Assembly (NCBI RefSeq): GCF_000006565.2
Contig: NC_031477.1
Location: 2,264,043-2,328,042 of the forward strand
DNA from: Toxoplasma gondii ME49
Lineage: Eukaryota > Apicomplexa > Conoidasida > Eucoccidiorida > Sarcocystidae
Reading direction: 5' to 3'
DNA length: 64,000 nt
Notes under the pieces: model-generated
Seen by the model: the letters and a program-made list of their open reading frames with translations, nothing else
What the model was told of the DNA's origin: nothing
The model's database searches: none
Shown here: piece by piece, positions 51,001-62,544 of the stretch
Layout of the letters: every line of letters begins with the position of its first letter
Numbering within the stretch: the first letter of the stretch is position 1
Position numbers and translations under genes: made by a program

Positions 51001-54000
51001 CTTCGCAGGCTCGGGCTGCGCCGGTTGCTCTGGACTCTTTTCAGTCTCGGACTTCTTTCGCGTCTCTGCATGCGCCTGCTTCTCCAAAGTCTTGGCGAGA
51101 TTCGAGCTCGAGAGCGCCGCCTGAACGGCGAAAGGCAGCAGAGCGGGGGCAGGGACGTCGGCGGCAGAGAAGGAGAGAGAGTCCGACCCGGAAGGCTTGA
51201 GGACAGAGTCGAAGCAGTTCCGATTCTTCCACCACAGCCACAGCTGCTCGGTTTGCAGAAGTTTCTCTATTCCGCTGCGTTCCTCCTCGACATCGCTCGC
51301 GAGAGATCGAGCCCGGTCGACGTTCCTCCGCGCAGTCTGTCTGCAAGGAGACAAAGATTCGGAGCCTCGCAAGCTCAGCTGCGAGGAAGAAAGCGTTGTT
51401 GACAGCTCAGAAAAGGGGGAAACGTGCGCCGAGGGGGACGAGGAGTTAAACAAGGCCGCAGCGAGAGACCATACTCGCGTTTCTAGAGAAGCAAGAGTCG
51501 CCTTCGTCTGCAGAAAGGCACACAGACAGTGGCAGGTCGTGAGCAGACAGAGAAGTTCAGAGAAAACGAGTTCGGAGGGAAAGACACAAAACATGGAAGC
51601 GATGGACGGCCTTGTTGACGGAAAAAAAGAGACACAACAAGATGATAGACACACAAACTGAAGTCTGTGCCTCTCTGCCAAAGACAGACTCTCGATCGAT
51701 CAAAAACCACCACACATTCGTCTCCTAGAAAAAAGACTCCGCGCCACGAAAATATCCACTTAAAACCCATTAGATAAATACCCTGGACAATAACTTAATA
51801 CAGTAGAAATTCGCCCAGTCACCAGCGACACCATATATATATATATATATTTCTATCTCTTTGTTTGGAGTTCAGTTGTATCCATGTGTGTATTGAGAAC
51901 GGTGTTATGGATGTCTCTAGCTGTTTCGCGTCCTCTGTATCGCTCCGTCGTGCATGTTTTTCTGAAGATTGTGTGTGCTACGGGAACTGTCTACTCTCAC
52001 CTGTGCACGCCTATCTCCATGTTTTCAAAGCAGCCATGCCTTTTGACTTTACCTTTTCGTTGAGAGCAGAGTAGGTTTCTCGAATTTTTTGCTGCATGCG
52101 CTGAGCGGTGGCGCCGGTTTCCCCGCCGCCCGCGGGTCGGACGGGAGTCTCCTTTTTGGCGGCCTTTCCCTGCGAAGATTGCTCGTCTGTCTTCCCTCTT
52201 TTTTCTTGACCTCCGAGGCCAACAGCTTGCCCCAGAAAGTGGAACGCGACGCATGCACTGGTCAGCAATTCTCGCCTAAAAAACGAGTTGTCGATGCGCT
52301 CGCGGAAGGCGCCAGCAGACAGGTAGTGTGGGTTTCCAGAGCTCGACAGAAGCAGAAGGTTGTCGCATGCGCGCTTCACCTCAGCCTCGTCTTGATCGAG
52401 AGTTCTGTCCAGAGAAACAGCTGGCGAACGCGTCTCCGCCGCTGCACGCGTCGACACTGCAGGGTGCTTTTCAAAATACGACAAGACGGTGTCGAGAGAG
52501 GAAAGGACGTCCGTCACGACCTCAGCAGGCTGCTCGAGAACGCGATCTGGAGCCTGGAGAAAGGCCTGAGGGAACAAGAAAAAACGAAGGAGGCAGATCC
52601 GACAGAGAGGAAGTACAGGAGAGAGGCGGCGAAGAAATAGAGCAAACAGGAAAAGAGAATCGAAACTGTACACAGAGTGACGAAGGAACAGCGTGGAGGA
52701 ATACACAGGAGAAACGAAACGGGAGATGCGAAAGAACATAAGGCGCAGAGACAAATGAGGAGAAAGATCAAACTTGTAGAAGGGACGTCTCTTTGTTGCA
52801 TTTCCCCCTCTCTTCCCGGGCAAGACTCACCGCATGCATCGGGTAAATAAGGACCCCCAGAGATGAAATGAAAGAACCGAAAAAGGAGAACAAATGAAGA
52901 CCTCCATGTGCAGTGAAGACGCAACTTTATAAAACTCCACCGACACACTAGGCATTAAACACATCGTCTCTGTTCTCCTCGCGATCGAGGGGGGTTCGCC
53001 ACCTGAGTAGAGAGGCTCTTCTTCTCAGCATCTTCATTTTCCTCTTCACATTCGGAGTCTTTTGTCTTGGCACCTCTTTCTTGCAACATGCTGCTCACTC
53101 GATGCACTCTGCTGCTCTTTTTTCTCTCAAGAAGTACTCTATTTCTTTTAGTCCTCGCGACGGAAAGCCTACCAGAGCCTTCCCGTAAGCAGCGTAGACC
53201 GCGTAGGAGCATGCACCGAAGCTCGAGAGAGAGTCGCCGCCTCCTTTCTCAGACTTCCTTTCGTTTTCAAGGCTCTTTGCTGACCGAGGAGCCGCCTCTT
53301 TGCCCCCCGATCCGGCCTGTTGAGTGGATTTTCCAGAACTTTTTTTCGAGCGACTGCGGTCTGCATGAGTGGAGGCCGACGGCGACTCCACGCCCACCCC
53401 AAAGTGGCTGAGGGCGCTGAGGAACAAGAAAAGAAAACAGAAAGAGACAGTGGGAAGCGAACGAGAAGCGAGGCAACGGCAGGAAAGAGCGGAGAGGAAA
53501 CGGAGACAACGAGGAGCGAGGAAAGGAAACGAGAATGGCGAATGAGAGAAAGAGAGTGGCAATGGTACACAAACAGAGGGCGAGAGACGATAAAATGAGA
53601 GACAAGAGAGGCGAGGGAGAAAGAGAGAGAAGACAGGAAGGGGACGCAGAGGAAAAGCAGATGCAATGGAGACACACCAGCAGTGAAGAAACAAGAGAAA
53701 AAGACAAGTTACACACACGAGAAGGCTTTCATGGGGAGGGCGGTATCTCTTTCACGAACGCAGGAAAGCCGCTACAGAGAGCAAGAAAGTTCACCGGAGT
53801 ACAACAGAGATGAAAGGCCCACAGAAAGAGGAGAGAAACCGCGAGAGAAGAAAGACAAAGTGATCCGCAAAACAGAAAGAGACGAGGAGAGAAAAAAAAA
53901 CCCACAGAGAAGACAATCACCGGAAAACACGAACTGAGGAAAAACAGTCCTCACAATACGCGCTTACTTCCAAGCTTCCAGGCTGTCCAGCACAACGGGG

Positions 54001-57000
54001 GTCGCCTCTGCTCTCTGCATGGTTCTGTTCGAGACTGAAAAATGCAAACGCACGAAAACATGTTGGACTTCAAGAGAATGCAGAAAAACAGATGAGCAAA
54101 GATGGTGTGGAAAATCAAATGGTACACAACATCTCCGCCGGCTGTTTCATTTAGAAAGACGCTCCTTTTTGGTCCAGAAAAGGACTGAGGCGTATGCAGC
54201 TGCAGAGCCTGAGAAAAAGATGTATGCATGCGAAGAGGAGTGTACGCACACCCGGTGAAGCGTTTGTGTCTCCCTTGTCGAAACAGCTACACACACTGTC
54301 ACCTGAAAGAGGGTATGTTCGAGCGGAATCAATAAGTTGAGTCTACGCAGCTCCACACAGTGGAAGGTCCTATCATTTGAACGTCTGTAAAGAAACATGC
54401 AAGACGACATCACTCTCCACCGACCTGTATCTACATCACTATTTACATTGGTATGCATTCACACCTGCCTCTCTCCATAAATCTATCCATGTGTTCACCT
54501 CTCTATGTCTACATATATATATATATATATATATATTCATGTATGTATACGCGGATGCTGTTCTCTACTGTCTCCAGAGACAATAAGCGTAATGCATGCA
54601 TGCATGTGATAGACTCGTCCGCATGCATCGGTATACCTATATGCAAGTATAGATACGCTTACGAAGATGCATGATTACGCGTGCGATTAAGAGAGACATG
54701 ACGCGAAGGCTGTGTGGCGACGCCTTCCACTGGAGGGGACACAGTGCACAGACATGAAAGGAAACGCAACCGATTTGCGCTCTTTTTTTCTCGAGGAATT
54801 TCTCTGGGTTTCTTCCTCACGGCCTGCATGCGTCATCGACAGGGTCTCCATGAGCAGCCGCCGCAACCTGCAGAAACGCACAAAGAAGACACCTCGTCTG
54901 GTCTCTCAAAAACAGGAGACAGGAGCAAATCTAGAAAACACCAGCTCCAGAAATGAACGAGCGACCAAAACTAGACAACATCCTAACCGACAGGAAACGA
55001 GGAACGAGAAAAAACAAGATTGGACGGATTTTTCAAAAAAAGCGAGACCAAGCGGTTGCCGAGAAGCACCGCAGTGAAACGCAAAACTGGGTCCCATCAT
55101 ATACATACACATACACGCCACTCACTTTTGCATCAATGCATATCGTGCGTCTCTATTTCTCCCCTTCTTAAATTCCAGAAAAAACGATGTCGACGTATCG
55201 ATCTGCATGTCTGCCTCCTCGAACACACACCTTTCCACCTTCCCCTACCATCCAACTGCGTCGCTCTCTGTCAAGAGATCTATCTGCGTCACTCGATTCG
55301 CTGAGTCGATCTCCTTATATACATGAACCTCTGTCTGTTTCCTCGCGTCCATCGACCCACACCTATCGCTGTCAGTCTTTCTCACCTTCGCTCTCTCTCG
55401 TTTTCCCCCTTCTTCCTTTCTGTCTATAGAGATTGATTTCTATTCTTATAAGAGACATTTTTCGAGTCCGCAGATCTGGAGGGTCATCGACAGAAAGACA
55501 TGCAGGAGCCTCGCGTTCGCGAGAAAAAACGGTAGCGGAACTCCGCGTCGCCACAGCTACAGTTTCTCTGCTGGACACTGACAAACCACATGACTACTCT
55601 GCAGGCAGACGACAAGCAACGCGACCCCCCGCAACGTACGCGAAAATGTACTGCTTCTCGTTTGCATGCATCAGCGGCTCTTCGATGCTCTTCACCATTC
55701 CGATCACCTTCGCTCCAGCAGCCTGAAAACGCGAGTTTCCAAAAAACCGGAATCCACTTCATGAAAAGAAGCGACTTCAATGAAAAGAAAGACATGTCAG
55801 AACTTAGTGAATTCAATTTCAAAGAAAAGGAGGGAATCAAAAGGAAGAGACTCAAAAAAGAGAAAGACAGTCCAAAAAAGGGAAGCGACGTCTTAGCAAA
55901 GACCCAATGAATTCCAGTGAGAAGGCAAATGATGTGACTGTTGAAAGAAAATGAGGGAGAAAAGTTTCCGATCTTTCGTCCAGTGCATCTGTACACTCTA
56001 CGGAAACAATTCGAAAGGTGGAAGGTCGCAGAACGCGTTTCTCAGAAACATCCCTGCAGCTCTCCAGATTCACTTAAAAAACGAAGGTACCCTTTCTCTC
56101 TCGTTTTAGACAACATCCAGAATTCTCCTCGCGGCTCTTCCCGCAGTGCGCATGCATGCGCCTCTTCAGCCTCCTCAAACTGGTTAAGGCTGGCAGAAAT
56201 GTACGATACACTCAAAAGATTCCATCCCAGTCCGTACGGACACAGGTGATGAACGCATACGCGAGCATCTGTTATTGTTCTCCTTGTCTCTATTCACATC
56301 TGGATAAGAGCGTTGACAAACACACGCCTTCGCTGAGATGTACAGACACTGTGGCAGGCTCCCGGGTTCGACCCGTTTTTCGACTTCACTCCATCTCTCT
56401 GAACTCGCGTGAGATTCTTGCAGGACTGGGGAGTCGACCTACGCCGGTACTTCTCTACGTTCTTCCAGTTAAGCGTAGTTTTCTGAACGTCCAAACAGAT
56501 TTACAGAAATCATCTCACTTCTCTGAGCAAGCCTCCCCCTGCGCGACTGCTCTCTAGTTACCTGCAGAGCTCGCTTCGCCTGCGCCGTGTCGAGCTGTTT
56601 GGAGCCTGACAAACAGTCGCGGCCCTTTCGCTGGAATGCCGCAATCAGACTTTCTTTGTTTTTTTCCAGAAAGGAGATCACGGATCCAATCTCCCGAAGA
56701 GGCACCGTCTGAGAAAAAGCCAAAGTCACAAGAGAACACAAAAAACGAAGCAACACCTCCTGCTAAATCTGAAATACCTCATTTACCACTCCCGAAAAAA
56801 GGGTACTCTCTGGCCCTCCGTCTGTCTACGTTGATCCTCTCGGCTGCGCCTTTTCGCGCATGCGGCACCAAACCGAAATGGCTCAAAGCCGCGTCGCCTT
56901 CTCCACTGCAGGCGAAGGCCTCAGAGAACTTCTGAAAAGAGTCCTCGGTTCATCCTCACGCCGTCACTTCTTCAAGATCCTCCTCTTCACGATCTGCTTC

Positions 57001-59122
57001 AACATCTTCTCGACGATCCTCCTCCAGGTCTCGACGCTCTCTATCCCGTACTTGCCGCTATCGACACAGCCGTCATGTTCAGAGCACTACACGGAAGAAG
57101 CTCTCCGTACACCTCCAGATAACACAGCTACGCGAGAGACACCAGACGCGACGTCCGAGAAAGGGAACAACGCGTTCTTTTTACAAGATTTGCAAATGTC
57201 ACGCGATCTCCTGGCGTCCTCTTTTGTAGAGCAAAGGCGCACCCTCACGACCCTGAGAAGAGACTGCCTCAGGCTCGCTCGAGACTTCCGGAACGCCTTT
57301 GCGCTTGAACGCGGGAGAAAACAGGATTCTTCGAAAAAGCCTTTCAAGGATTTACTCGAGCAAATTCGACGAGAAGATCCGCGAAGTTGTTGAAGTCGAG
57401 AACAGGGCGAGACGCGCCTTCTCGCCTCCGCCCCTTAGACGCCGCGTCGGCTGCTTTCCCCGCACCGTCCACCACCTTGCCGGTGGAAGCTCCAGCACTT
57501 GAAGCAGAAGAGAAGGAAGCAGAAGAAGGGGAGAGGTCCTCTTCCGGGGAGAGAAGAAGCAGCAGAATATCGAAAACTGCGACGAGAGCAAGTGCCTTGG
57601 CGTGACTGCCAACGAGGGCGCTCGACTGGAAAAAACCAAGCAGACAAGAAATATCCAGAGTCCACTTAAATCAACAGCGAGGGTGACGTCCTCTGTCTGT
57701 GCGTGTGTGTGTACAGCCGACGCAAACGAGAGACGATTTGGCGGAAAAGAAGTCGTCGCTCTCCAAACAGGCACGATGATTTATGCGTCGATGCATGCAT
57801 CTGTTTCCTTTACCGCACACAGCGGCGTGAACATGGGAGAAGAGAAACGCGGCAACGCAAAAAAAGCGGATAATGTCTCTGTGTCGGAACCCAGGAAACA
57901 CATGGTTCTCCGACGATAAACCCACAACAGAGAGAAGTGAAACCGGAAAAAGCTCCCAAATTCGCTAAAGATAAAGAAATCTAAACAAACGGTTGGGCCT
58001 TACAGTTACAAAAGAGAGGAAGATCTTGAGTGCCTTCATCCAGGCCTCGAAGAGCACAGCCTGCGGTGGATGTACAGCTGAACTCAGAGAGGCTCTGCCG
58101 CCTGAGCTTGCAGCCCCGCTGTTCTGCCCCTCGCCGTCATCTCCGCGCAGCTGCCTCAGCAGTCGACGCACGAGCACCTCGCGGCTGCGTCGGCCGCGCA
58201 GGAACACGAGGGGAGAAGAAGACATTTCCAATGCTTTCTTCCTTGTCCGGTCTCCGCTGCTGGTTCCCTCCACGACCTCCTCCGAAGCGCTCGACTTCCT
58301 CGTTTTCTTCGTGACTTCCGGCTGCACCCGCGCACCGACCTCTCTGCCCCAACACCCTCTCGTGGAGACGTCGCCCTCTAGTTCTGTCTGTTGGGCGGCT
58401 TCCTCCGCCTCTCGCTTGTCTGCCTGCGCGGCCTCCTGCAGTTCTCCCTCATCAGTTCCTCTCCCAGAAACGAGAAGGTGGAAGAGTGAAGCGAAAGTAA
58501 GGAGCGACTCACGGTCGAAGGACAGCAGCGCCTCGCAGGGCGTCTGCGGGTCTCGTGGCGCACCCAGGTGTCTAGACACCGGACTTCCCCCAGGAGGCCC
58601 CGAGTCTGGGGTGTATGTACACCCGGGCTCTGCGGGGGACTCCCCGGAGGCGTCGAGGGCCAGAGCAGCCGAGACGAAATCGTTCAGCAGTCCTGGCGGA
58701 AGAAACGAGGAGTACAGACGCTTCTGTCTCTCCGCGACGCTCTTCGCCTCTTCTTCTTTCCGGATTCTTGTCTCCGTGTCGGTGGTGCTGTCTTCACTCG
58801 CTTCTCCAGACGCCTTCTCCCTCTCCTCTTCTTCTAGCGACGGAGACTCGACGCTGTCGACACACCTGGAGGATACGCGTACTCTCTTCGCAGGCCGGAC
58901 TCCCGAGGCGTCTGCTCCTTCGTCCTTCAGTGCAGAGGCCCCGGGCGCATCCGAAGAGACGGAGCCAGGCGACACAGAAGAAGCAGAACATGAAAGCGAA
59001 GAAGGAGAACACGAAGAGGAAGAGGTGTGTTGAACCGGACGGGCAGATGCCTGCGACGATGCCGCAGTCTCCGCGTCCAGGCGGCTGTCAAGAAGCGTCC
59101 TGTCTCGCTGCTGCTCCGTCAT
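48065..59122 (-). CDS. THOC1: THO complex subunit 1 (THOC1/HPR1) homologue, about 1,341 aa
   Basis: Minus-strand exons with matching phase are 58004-59122, 57356-57625, 56830-56931, 56562-56708, 55640-55722, 54821-54867, 53968-54034, 53173-53416, 52053-52565, 50634-51507, 49246-49478, 48472-48660 and 48065-48202. The ATG at 59122 (AAAATGACG) is the first in its frame. Several blocks fall in the order known for THOC1. [18 protein letters not shown] and [16 protein letters not shown] match the N-terminal helical region. [15 protein letters not shown] matches the segment after the DYNLYRKFW-type motif. [13 protein letters not shown] (about 785) matches the FRRxxLLQ motif. [16 protein letters not shown] (about 947-962) matches the TExxWxxWKxxxC motif, and [18 protein letters not shown] matches the YxWRALRLLxR block. 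THOC1 is the scaffold of the nuclear THO/TREX complex that couples transcription to mRNA export. The protein is about twice the usual 600-660 residues because exon 1 and the 50.6-51.1 kb part are long Ser/Glu/Lys-rich disordered insertions. The small exons are the least certain. Confidence 0.82.
49003..49088. repeat. TA-rich microsatellite cluster in intron
   Basis: Several (TA)n blocks separated by short spacers in the THOC1 intron between 48661 and 49245. Confidence 0.9.
49516..49582. repeat. Compound (TA)n microsatellite in intron
   Basis: Two TA blocks separated by a CATACATGCATATG spacer, in the large THOC1 intron 49479-50633. Confidence 0.9.
50168..50447. repeat. TATG/TATA minisatellite, about 280 bp, in intron
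   Basis: A long array built from GTATGTATAT units with occasional GTACGTATAT variants, in the THOC1 intron 49479-50633. Because the units keep all frames stop-free, it produces spurious Tyr/Val/Cys and Tyr/Ile/His reading frames on both strands. It is not coding. Confidence 0.95.
51832..51850. repeat. (TA)n microsatellite in intron
   Basis: Short TA tract in the THOC1 intron 51508-52052. Confidence 0.9.
53425..53945. repeat. Purine-rich (GA/GAAA) low-complexity tract in intron
   Basis: About 500 bases in which the plus strand is overwhelmingly A/G (GAGAGA, GAAAAC and AGAAAG runs). It fills most of the THOC1 intron 53417-53967, so the pre-mRNA would be pyrimidine-rich there. Confidence 0.8.
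54511..54536. repeat. (TA)n microsatellite in intron
   Basis: TA tract in the THOC1 intron 54035-54820. A GCATGCATGC word lies about 60 bases further on. Confidence 0.9.
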
Positions 59123-59209
59123 TTTTGAATTCGAAGAAGTGCGAAACAATTGGGAGAAAATGCTGTGAAAACGCGCGAATTTGCTTCTTCCTTTGCAGGG
59201 ATTTCCCCT

Positions 59210-60280
59210 CCTGCGAGAGGGAGTGATTCACACAACTCTCTGCAGGGAGAGCCCTCGCGAGGAGAACGCGAGAAGGCGCGAAATCGTTCCGTTTTCTCTT
59301 TTCGTCTTTTTTCTAAAAACTCAAAGCCTAGATTGACGCGCAGCATGTGAAAAAAAGGAAGGACATACCTGGATTTCGACTCTCGACTCCGCAGCGCATG
59401 CAGTGAAACGCGCGCTGCCCAGGTGTTCCCCAGGGAGTTCGAAGCAGCCCAAGAGACACTGAACTCCCTCTCGCTGTGGCGTCGTCTCGATCTCCTTTCT
59501 AACGGGGAAAAACTCACACAGTTCCCTGAAGAGATGTTCTTGCCCCAGACTCAAGGAAGACGCTTTGCACTTGCAAGTGAATTTCTCGCTTCAAGGCATT
59601 TCGCTCCCCTACCATCGTTTCTCTTTCTTTGCTTGAGCAGCGGATTGCACTGCTCGAGGATTTCCGACTCGTGCGGTGTCACGATCGGTGCCCGCAGGCA
59701 TGCGTGTCGAGGTGTATGGACAGCTGGCAGCTCACGAGTGTCTGAAAAGGAAGGCAGATTTTTGAGACCGTGTTGAAGCGTCAATTTTCTCGTGGAAATA
59801 GCCAAGCTGTCTTGTTTCGCCGCACCTCTTTGAGCCTTGCCATCTCGCGGAGAGATGACTGAGGGAACCTGCTCGAGGGCGGCTCTTGTTTTATATAGGG
59901 GGTGTCTTGACAGCTGCAAGACGTGCGCCGTCGCGACATGGTCCGTGGGAAACTTCTGAAGTTTTACGAGGTCTGAGGAATTTCCCCGAAGTCGTGGATG
60001 CGTCCCCTTCTTCTCAAAGACATTCAGAAATGTAGGGAATTTCAAACTGGGCCAAAACGCCCTCCTGAACGCGAGAATTTCGCTCGCAGCGTCCTCCTCA
60101 CCCGGCTAGCCCCCGCTGTTGTTGCCGATCGACGCGCCTCAAAAAGCAGATCAGTTCCTCTATGGCAGAAGTCTCTCCAAGCCCAACATGAGACCGTTCG
60201 TCAGCTAGGGCGTTCACGTCGCTACACGCCTCACCGGCATCTCGCTGTCGTCTTTCTCGCGTTTTTTTCTCTCGTTTTCC
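59210..60280 (-). other. Chain of phase-compatible exon-like segments upstream of THOC1
   Basis: Minus-strand segments about 60107-60280 (SAIEELICFLRRVDRQQQRG), 59826-60046 (KFPTFLNVFEKKGTHPRL), 59613-59741 (TRELPAVHTPRHACLRAPIV), 59369-59525 (EREFSVSWAASNSLGNTWAA) and 59123-59210 can be joined by GT/AG introns with agreeing phase. The last joins in frame with the THOC1 ATG at 59122. None contains an in-frame ATG. They may be coding exons of a longer THOC1 N-terminus that starts still further upstream, spliced 5' UTR exons, or a chance chain. Confidence 0.3.
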
Positions 60281-60299
60281 CACTCGCTGTTCATTTCTT

Positions 60300-61062
60300 C
60301 GCTACTGTGCAGTCGTCCATGTGGATCTCACCGTCTCGTTCCGTTTCAGCCTCTGCCGTTTCTCTCTGTAATGGCTTGCATGCGTCCTTCCGCACATCTT
60401 GCCTCTCTTCCCCTCTCAAGGCTTTTCAAAGCGCCTCTGTCCCGCGAAGTAAAAGGTTCCTCGCGGTGCGCCCGCTTCTCAAGCGTCCTCGGCCGCGCGT
60501 TCCTCGTTTGCATGTCGCTTCTTCTCCATTTCTGTCTCTCTCTCTCCTCCACGTTCAGCGTCATCTCCCCCACTGTCTCCCATTCGCTCTCTCTCCTCGC
60601 TTTTTCAAAGTCCACCTTCTTTCTGTTTGTCCCTTCGTGTCGAGCGTCGCACCTGTACATACACCAAAAAAACCGAGCGCCCGCAGATGCGTGACCCCTC
60701 TACGCTCTTTCCCCGGTCTGCCGTTTGTTTCTCGCTCTTTCGTTCAAGATTGAGCGTGAGCAAGAGAGAGTTCCAGACGTCGATTTGTCGCGGCCAAGGA
60801 AACTTTCTCTGGAAGAGTCTCGAGAGTTCGAGAAATCGAGAAACGGATGCCTCCCCAGTGTAAGAGATGGATAGCGCGTCTCCGCAAGAAGTTTCCCACC
60901 TCCTGTTCTTCTCGCTTCTTTCGCATTCCTTCACTGTCTGTACAGAGCCCCTTCGCCTCCCTATCTGCAGCGGTTCTTTGACTTGTATCGCCTGCCGTGA
61001 CTCAGTAGGAAAAAGCAGGGCGATCCGCGATTCACACACCACAATTGCCGCATGAATGAACA
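60300..61062. other. Pyrimidine-rich upstream region of the type I membrane protein gene
   Basis: The plus strand is rich in TCTCTC and CTTTC runs and includes a 251-codon frame (59998-60753) of Ser/Arg/Leu/Phe-rich composition that I judge non-coding. It probably contains the promoter and 5' leader of the gene that starts at 61063. Confidence 0.4.
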
Positions 61063-62544
61063 ATGTCTCTTTGTTTCGGTGTGCGCCTTTCTGCCTGTCT
61101 TCTTTTCTTCGTCTCTCTTCTTCGGCTTAGATGGTTCTCTCTGCATCCTGGCTGCCAGCTTTCTTTTCTTCTCTCCTGTGGAGGCGAGAGCCTCTCCGAC
61201 TCTGGCCCTTTCCCTCGCGCTTCCCAGACGAGGCACAAGCGTCGAGCGGCGGGTGAGGGTGAAGGATTCATGGATCTGCAGACACTTGCCGCAGACGCAA
61301 GAGAAGTTGTCTTCGACAGAAATGAGGCTCTTAATTGGGGGCGGCGGTTGTCAAGATTTCGGCTTCCGCGAGGAGGACGCCAGCTTTTGTCTACACGTGA
61401 AGACTCGACAGCGAAGACGACTCACCGCAGAACTTGGATCGAAAGATCCCTTCCTTTTGCCTTTTCTGCAGAGCGAGAAATCGGGGAATTCGCGGCCGAA
61501 AACGGCGTCAGGAGGGTGGAGAAAGGAGGCAGGCCACAGAGAGGAATCCACACGCTGCCCCGACAGAGACAGACCGACGGAGGCGAGAAAGAAACTCCGC
61601 CAACGACTGAGGACGCTCGCGTCGCCTCTCCCCCTGCTGTACTCTCAGCTGCTTTTCAGGTGGCAGAGAGGTTACGAGACACTCGCACTGCCAACTGGCC
61701 TTCAGACAGTTCGAAAATGAGGTCCCCGCCAAGAGTTTTCGCTGCCGAGAAACAAGAGCAGGGAGCACACTCGCCGCTTGAAAGGGAACTAGGTGAGCGG
61801 CTGAGTCTCCCTCTCAGCGTTTCGACAACTTGGCAAGTTCCATCGGTCTCAGGCTTCTCCTTTCTAGCATACACAAATAGGCAGGCGCCTCCGACGCGAA
61901 TCCGCTCGAGTCAGGAACTGCGGAGCGTTGGTCGGAAGCTCGGTTCCTCTGGCGACACCCACTTGCCGCCGAACGAGAAGGCGCCGCCTTCAAGTTTTCG
62001 ACGTCTCTGGGGAGACGGTAGCCGAGAGCGAGAAGCGCTTTTCCCTCTGGACGGAGGTCCCAGTCGGCCGACGAGAGTTTCAATCCCTGTCGGTCTGAGA
62101 GCCAATCCAAATCCCTCAGCTGGACAGAAGGAGGAGAAACAGCAGCCACGGTCTTTGTCTGCGTCTTCTGTTCGTAGCGACGTGGAAAGGCTGCCGTCGG
62201 GAGAAACCTCTTTTTCTGGGGTGCAAGTCAGCGGCAACGCTCTCGCGTTAGCTGCAGGCCTTGGAGGAGTGATTCTAGGTTCGTCTCTCGGCAACGGTTA
62301 TCCTCTCGCCGGAGTGAACTATCCTTTTCCGTACTACAACCTCGGGTATCCGCGAGAAGACTGCGCGATTCAGGGCGAGTATCCGGGAGCATGCACCCTC
62401 ACAACTCTGCAGCTCATTCTGATAATCATGGCCGTTCTCTTCTGCCTCGCACTGTGCGGCATTGCGATCTGCTGCTGGGTCACGCAAGACGAGAGTGGAA
62501 GTTCCCGCCGCAGATACAGATTTACGCGTTTTGCGAGACCGTGA
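61063..62544 (+). CDS. Type I membrane protein with signal peptide, 493 aa, intronless
   Basis: A single frame runs from the ATG at 61063 (ACAATGTCT) to 62544. The N-terminus is hydrophobic (MSLCFGVRLSACLLFFVSLL) and should act as a signal peptide or signal anchor. A luminal region of about 400 residues is basic, Ser/Arg/Pro/Glu-rich and probably disordered, with no Cys framework. Near residues 390-435 it changes to a Gly/Tyr/Pro-rich stretch (GVILGSSLGNGYPLAGVNYP) with two Cys before the membrane. A strong transmembrane helix follows at about 448-470 (LQLILIIMAVLFCLALCGIA), then a short basic Arg-rich cytosolic tail of about 20 residues. This layout resembles dense-granule or rhoptry membrane proteins of coccidians, but I do not recognise the family. 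Neighbours are a minus-strand gene ending at 62909 (convergent) and THOC1 upstream (divergent). Confidence 0.65.
   Translation: MSLCFGVRLSACLLFFVSLLRLRWFSLHPGCQLSFLLSCGGESLSDSGPFPRASQTRHKRRAAGEGEGFMDLQTLAADAREVVFDRNEALNWGRRLSRFRLPRGGRQLLSTREDSTAKTTHRRTWIERSLPFAFSAEREIGEFAAENGVRRVEKGGRPQRGIHTLPRQRQTDGGEKETPPTTEDARVASPPAVLSAAFQVAERLRDTRTANWPSDSSKMRSPPRVFAAEKQEQGAHSPLERELGERLSLPLSVSTTWQVPSVSGFSFLAYTNRQAPPTRIRSSQELRSVGRKLGSSGDTHLPPNEKAPPSSFRRLWGDGSREREALFPLDGGPSRPTRVSIPVGLRANPNPSAGQKEEKQQPRSLSASSVRSDVERLPSGETSFSGVQVSGNALALAAGLGGVILGSSLGNGYPLAGVNYPFPYYNLGYPREDCAIQGEYPGACTLTTLQLILIIMAVLFCLALCGIAICCWVTQDESGSSRRRYRFTRFARP

Noticed and set aside
56860..57393. 177-codon plus-strand open frame inside a THOC1 intron
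   Set aside because: No motif, and it overlaps a minus-strand exon that fits THOC1 in phase.
57993..59033. 346-codon plus-strand open frame
   Set aside because: Antisense shadow of THOC1 exon 1. Its composition is Ser/Arg/Pro with no motif, while the minus frame starts with a good ATG and splices in phase.
59998..60753. 251-codon plus-strand frame with a hydrophobic stretch
   Set aside because: Composition follows the pyrimidine-rich DNA (Ser, Phe, Leu, Arg), and a phase-consistent chain runs on the other strand over part of it.
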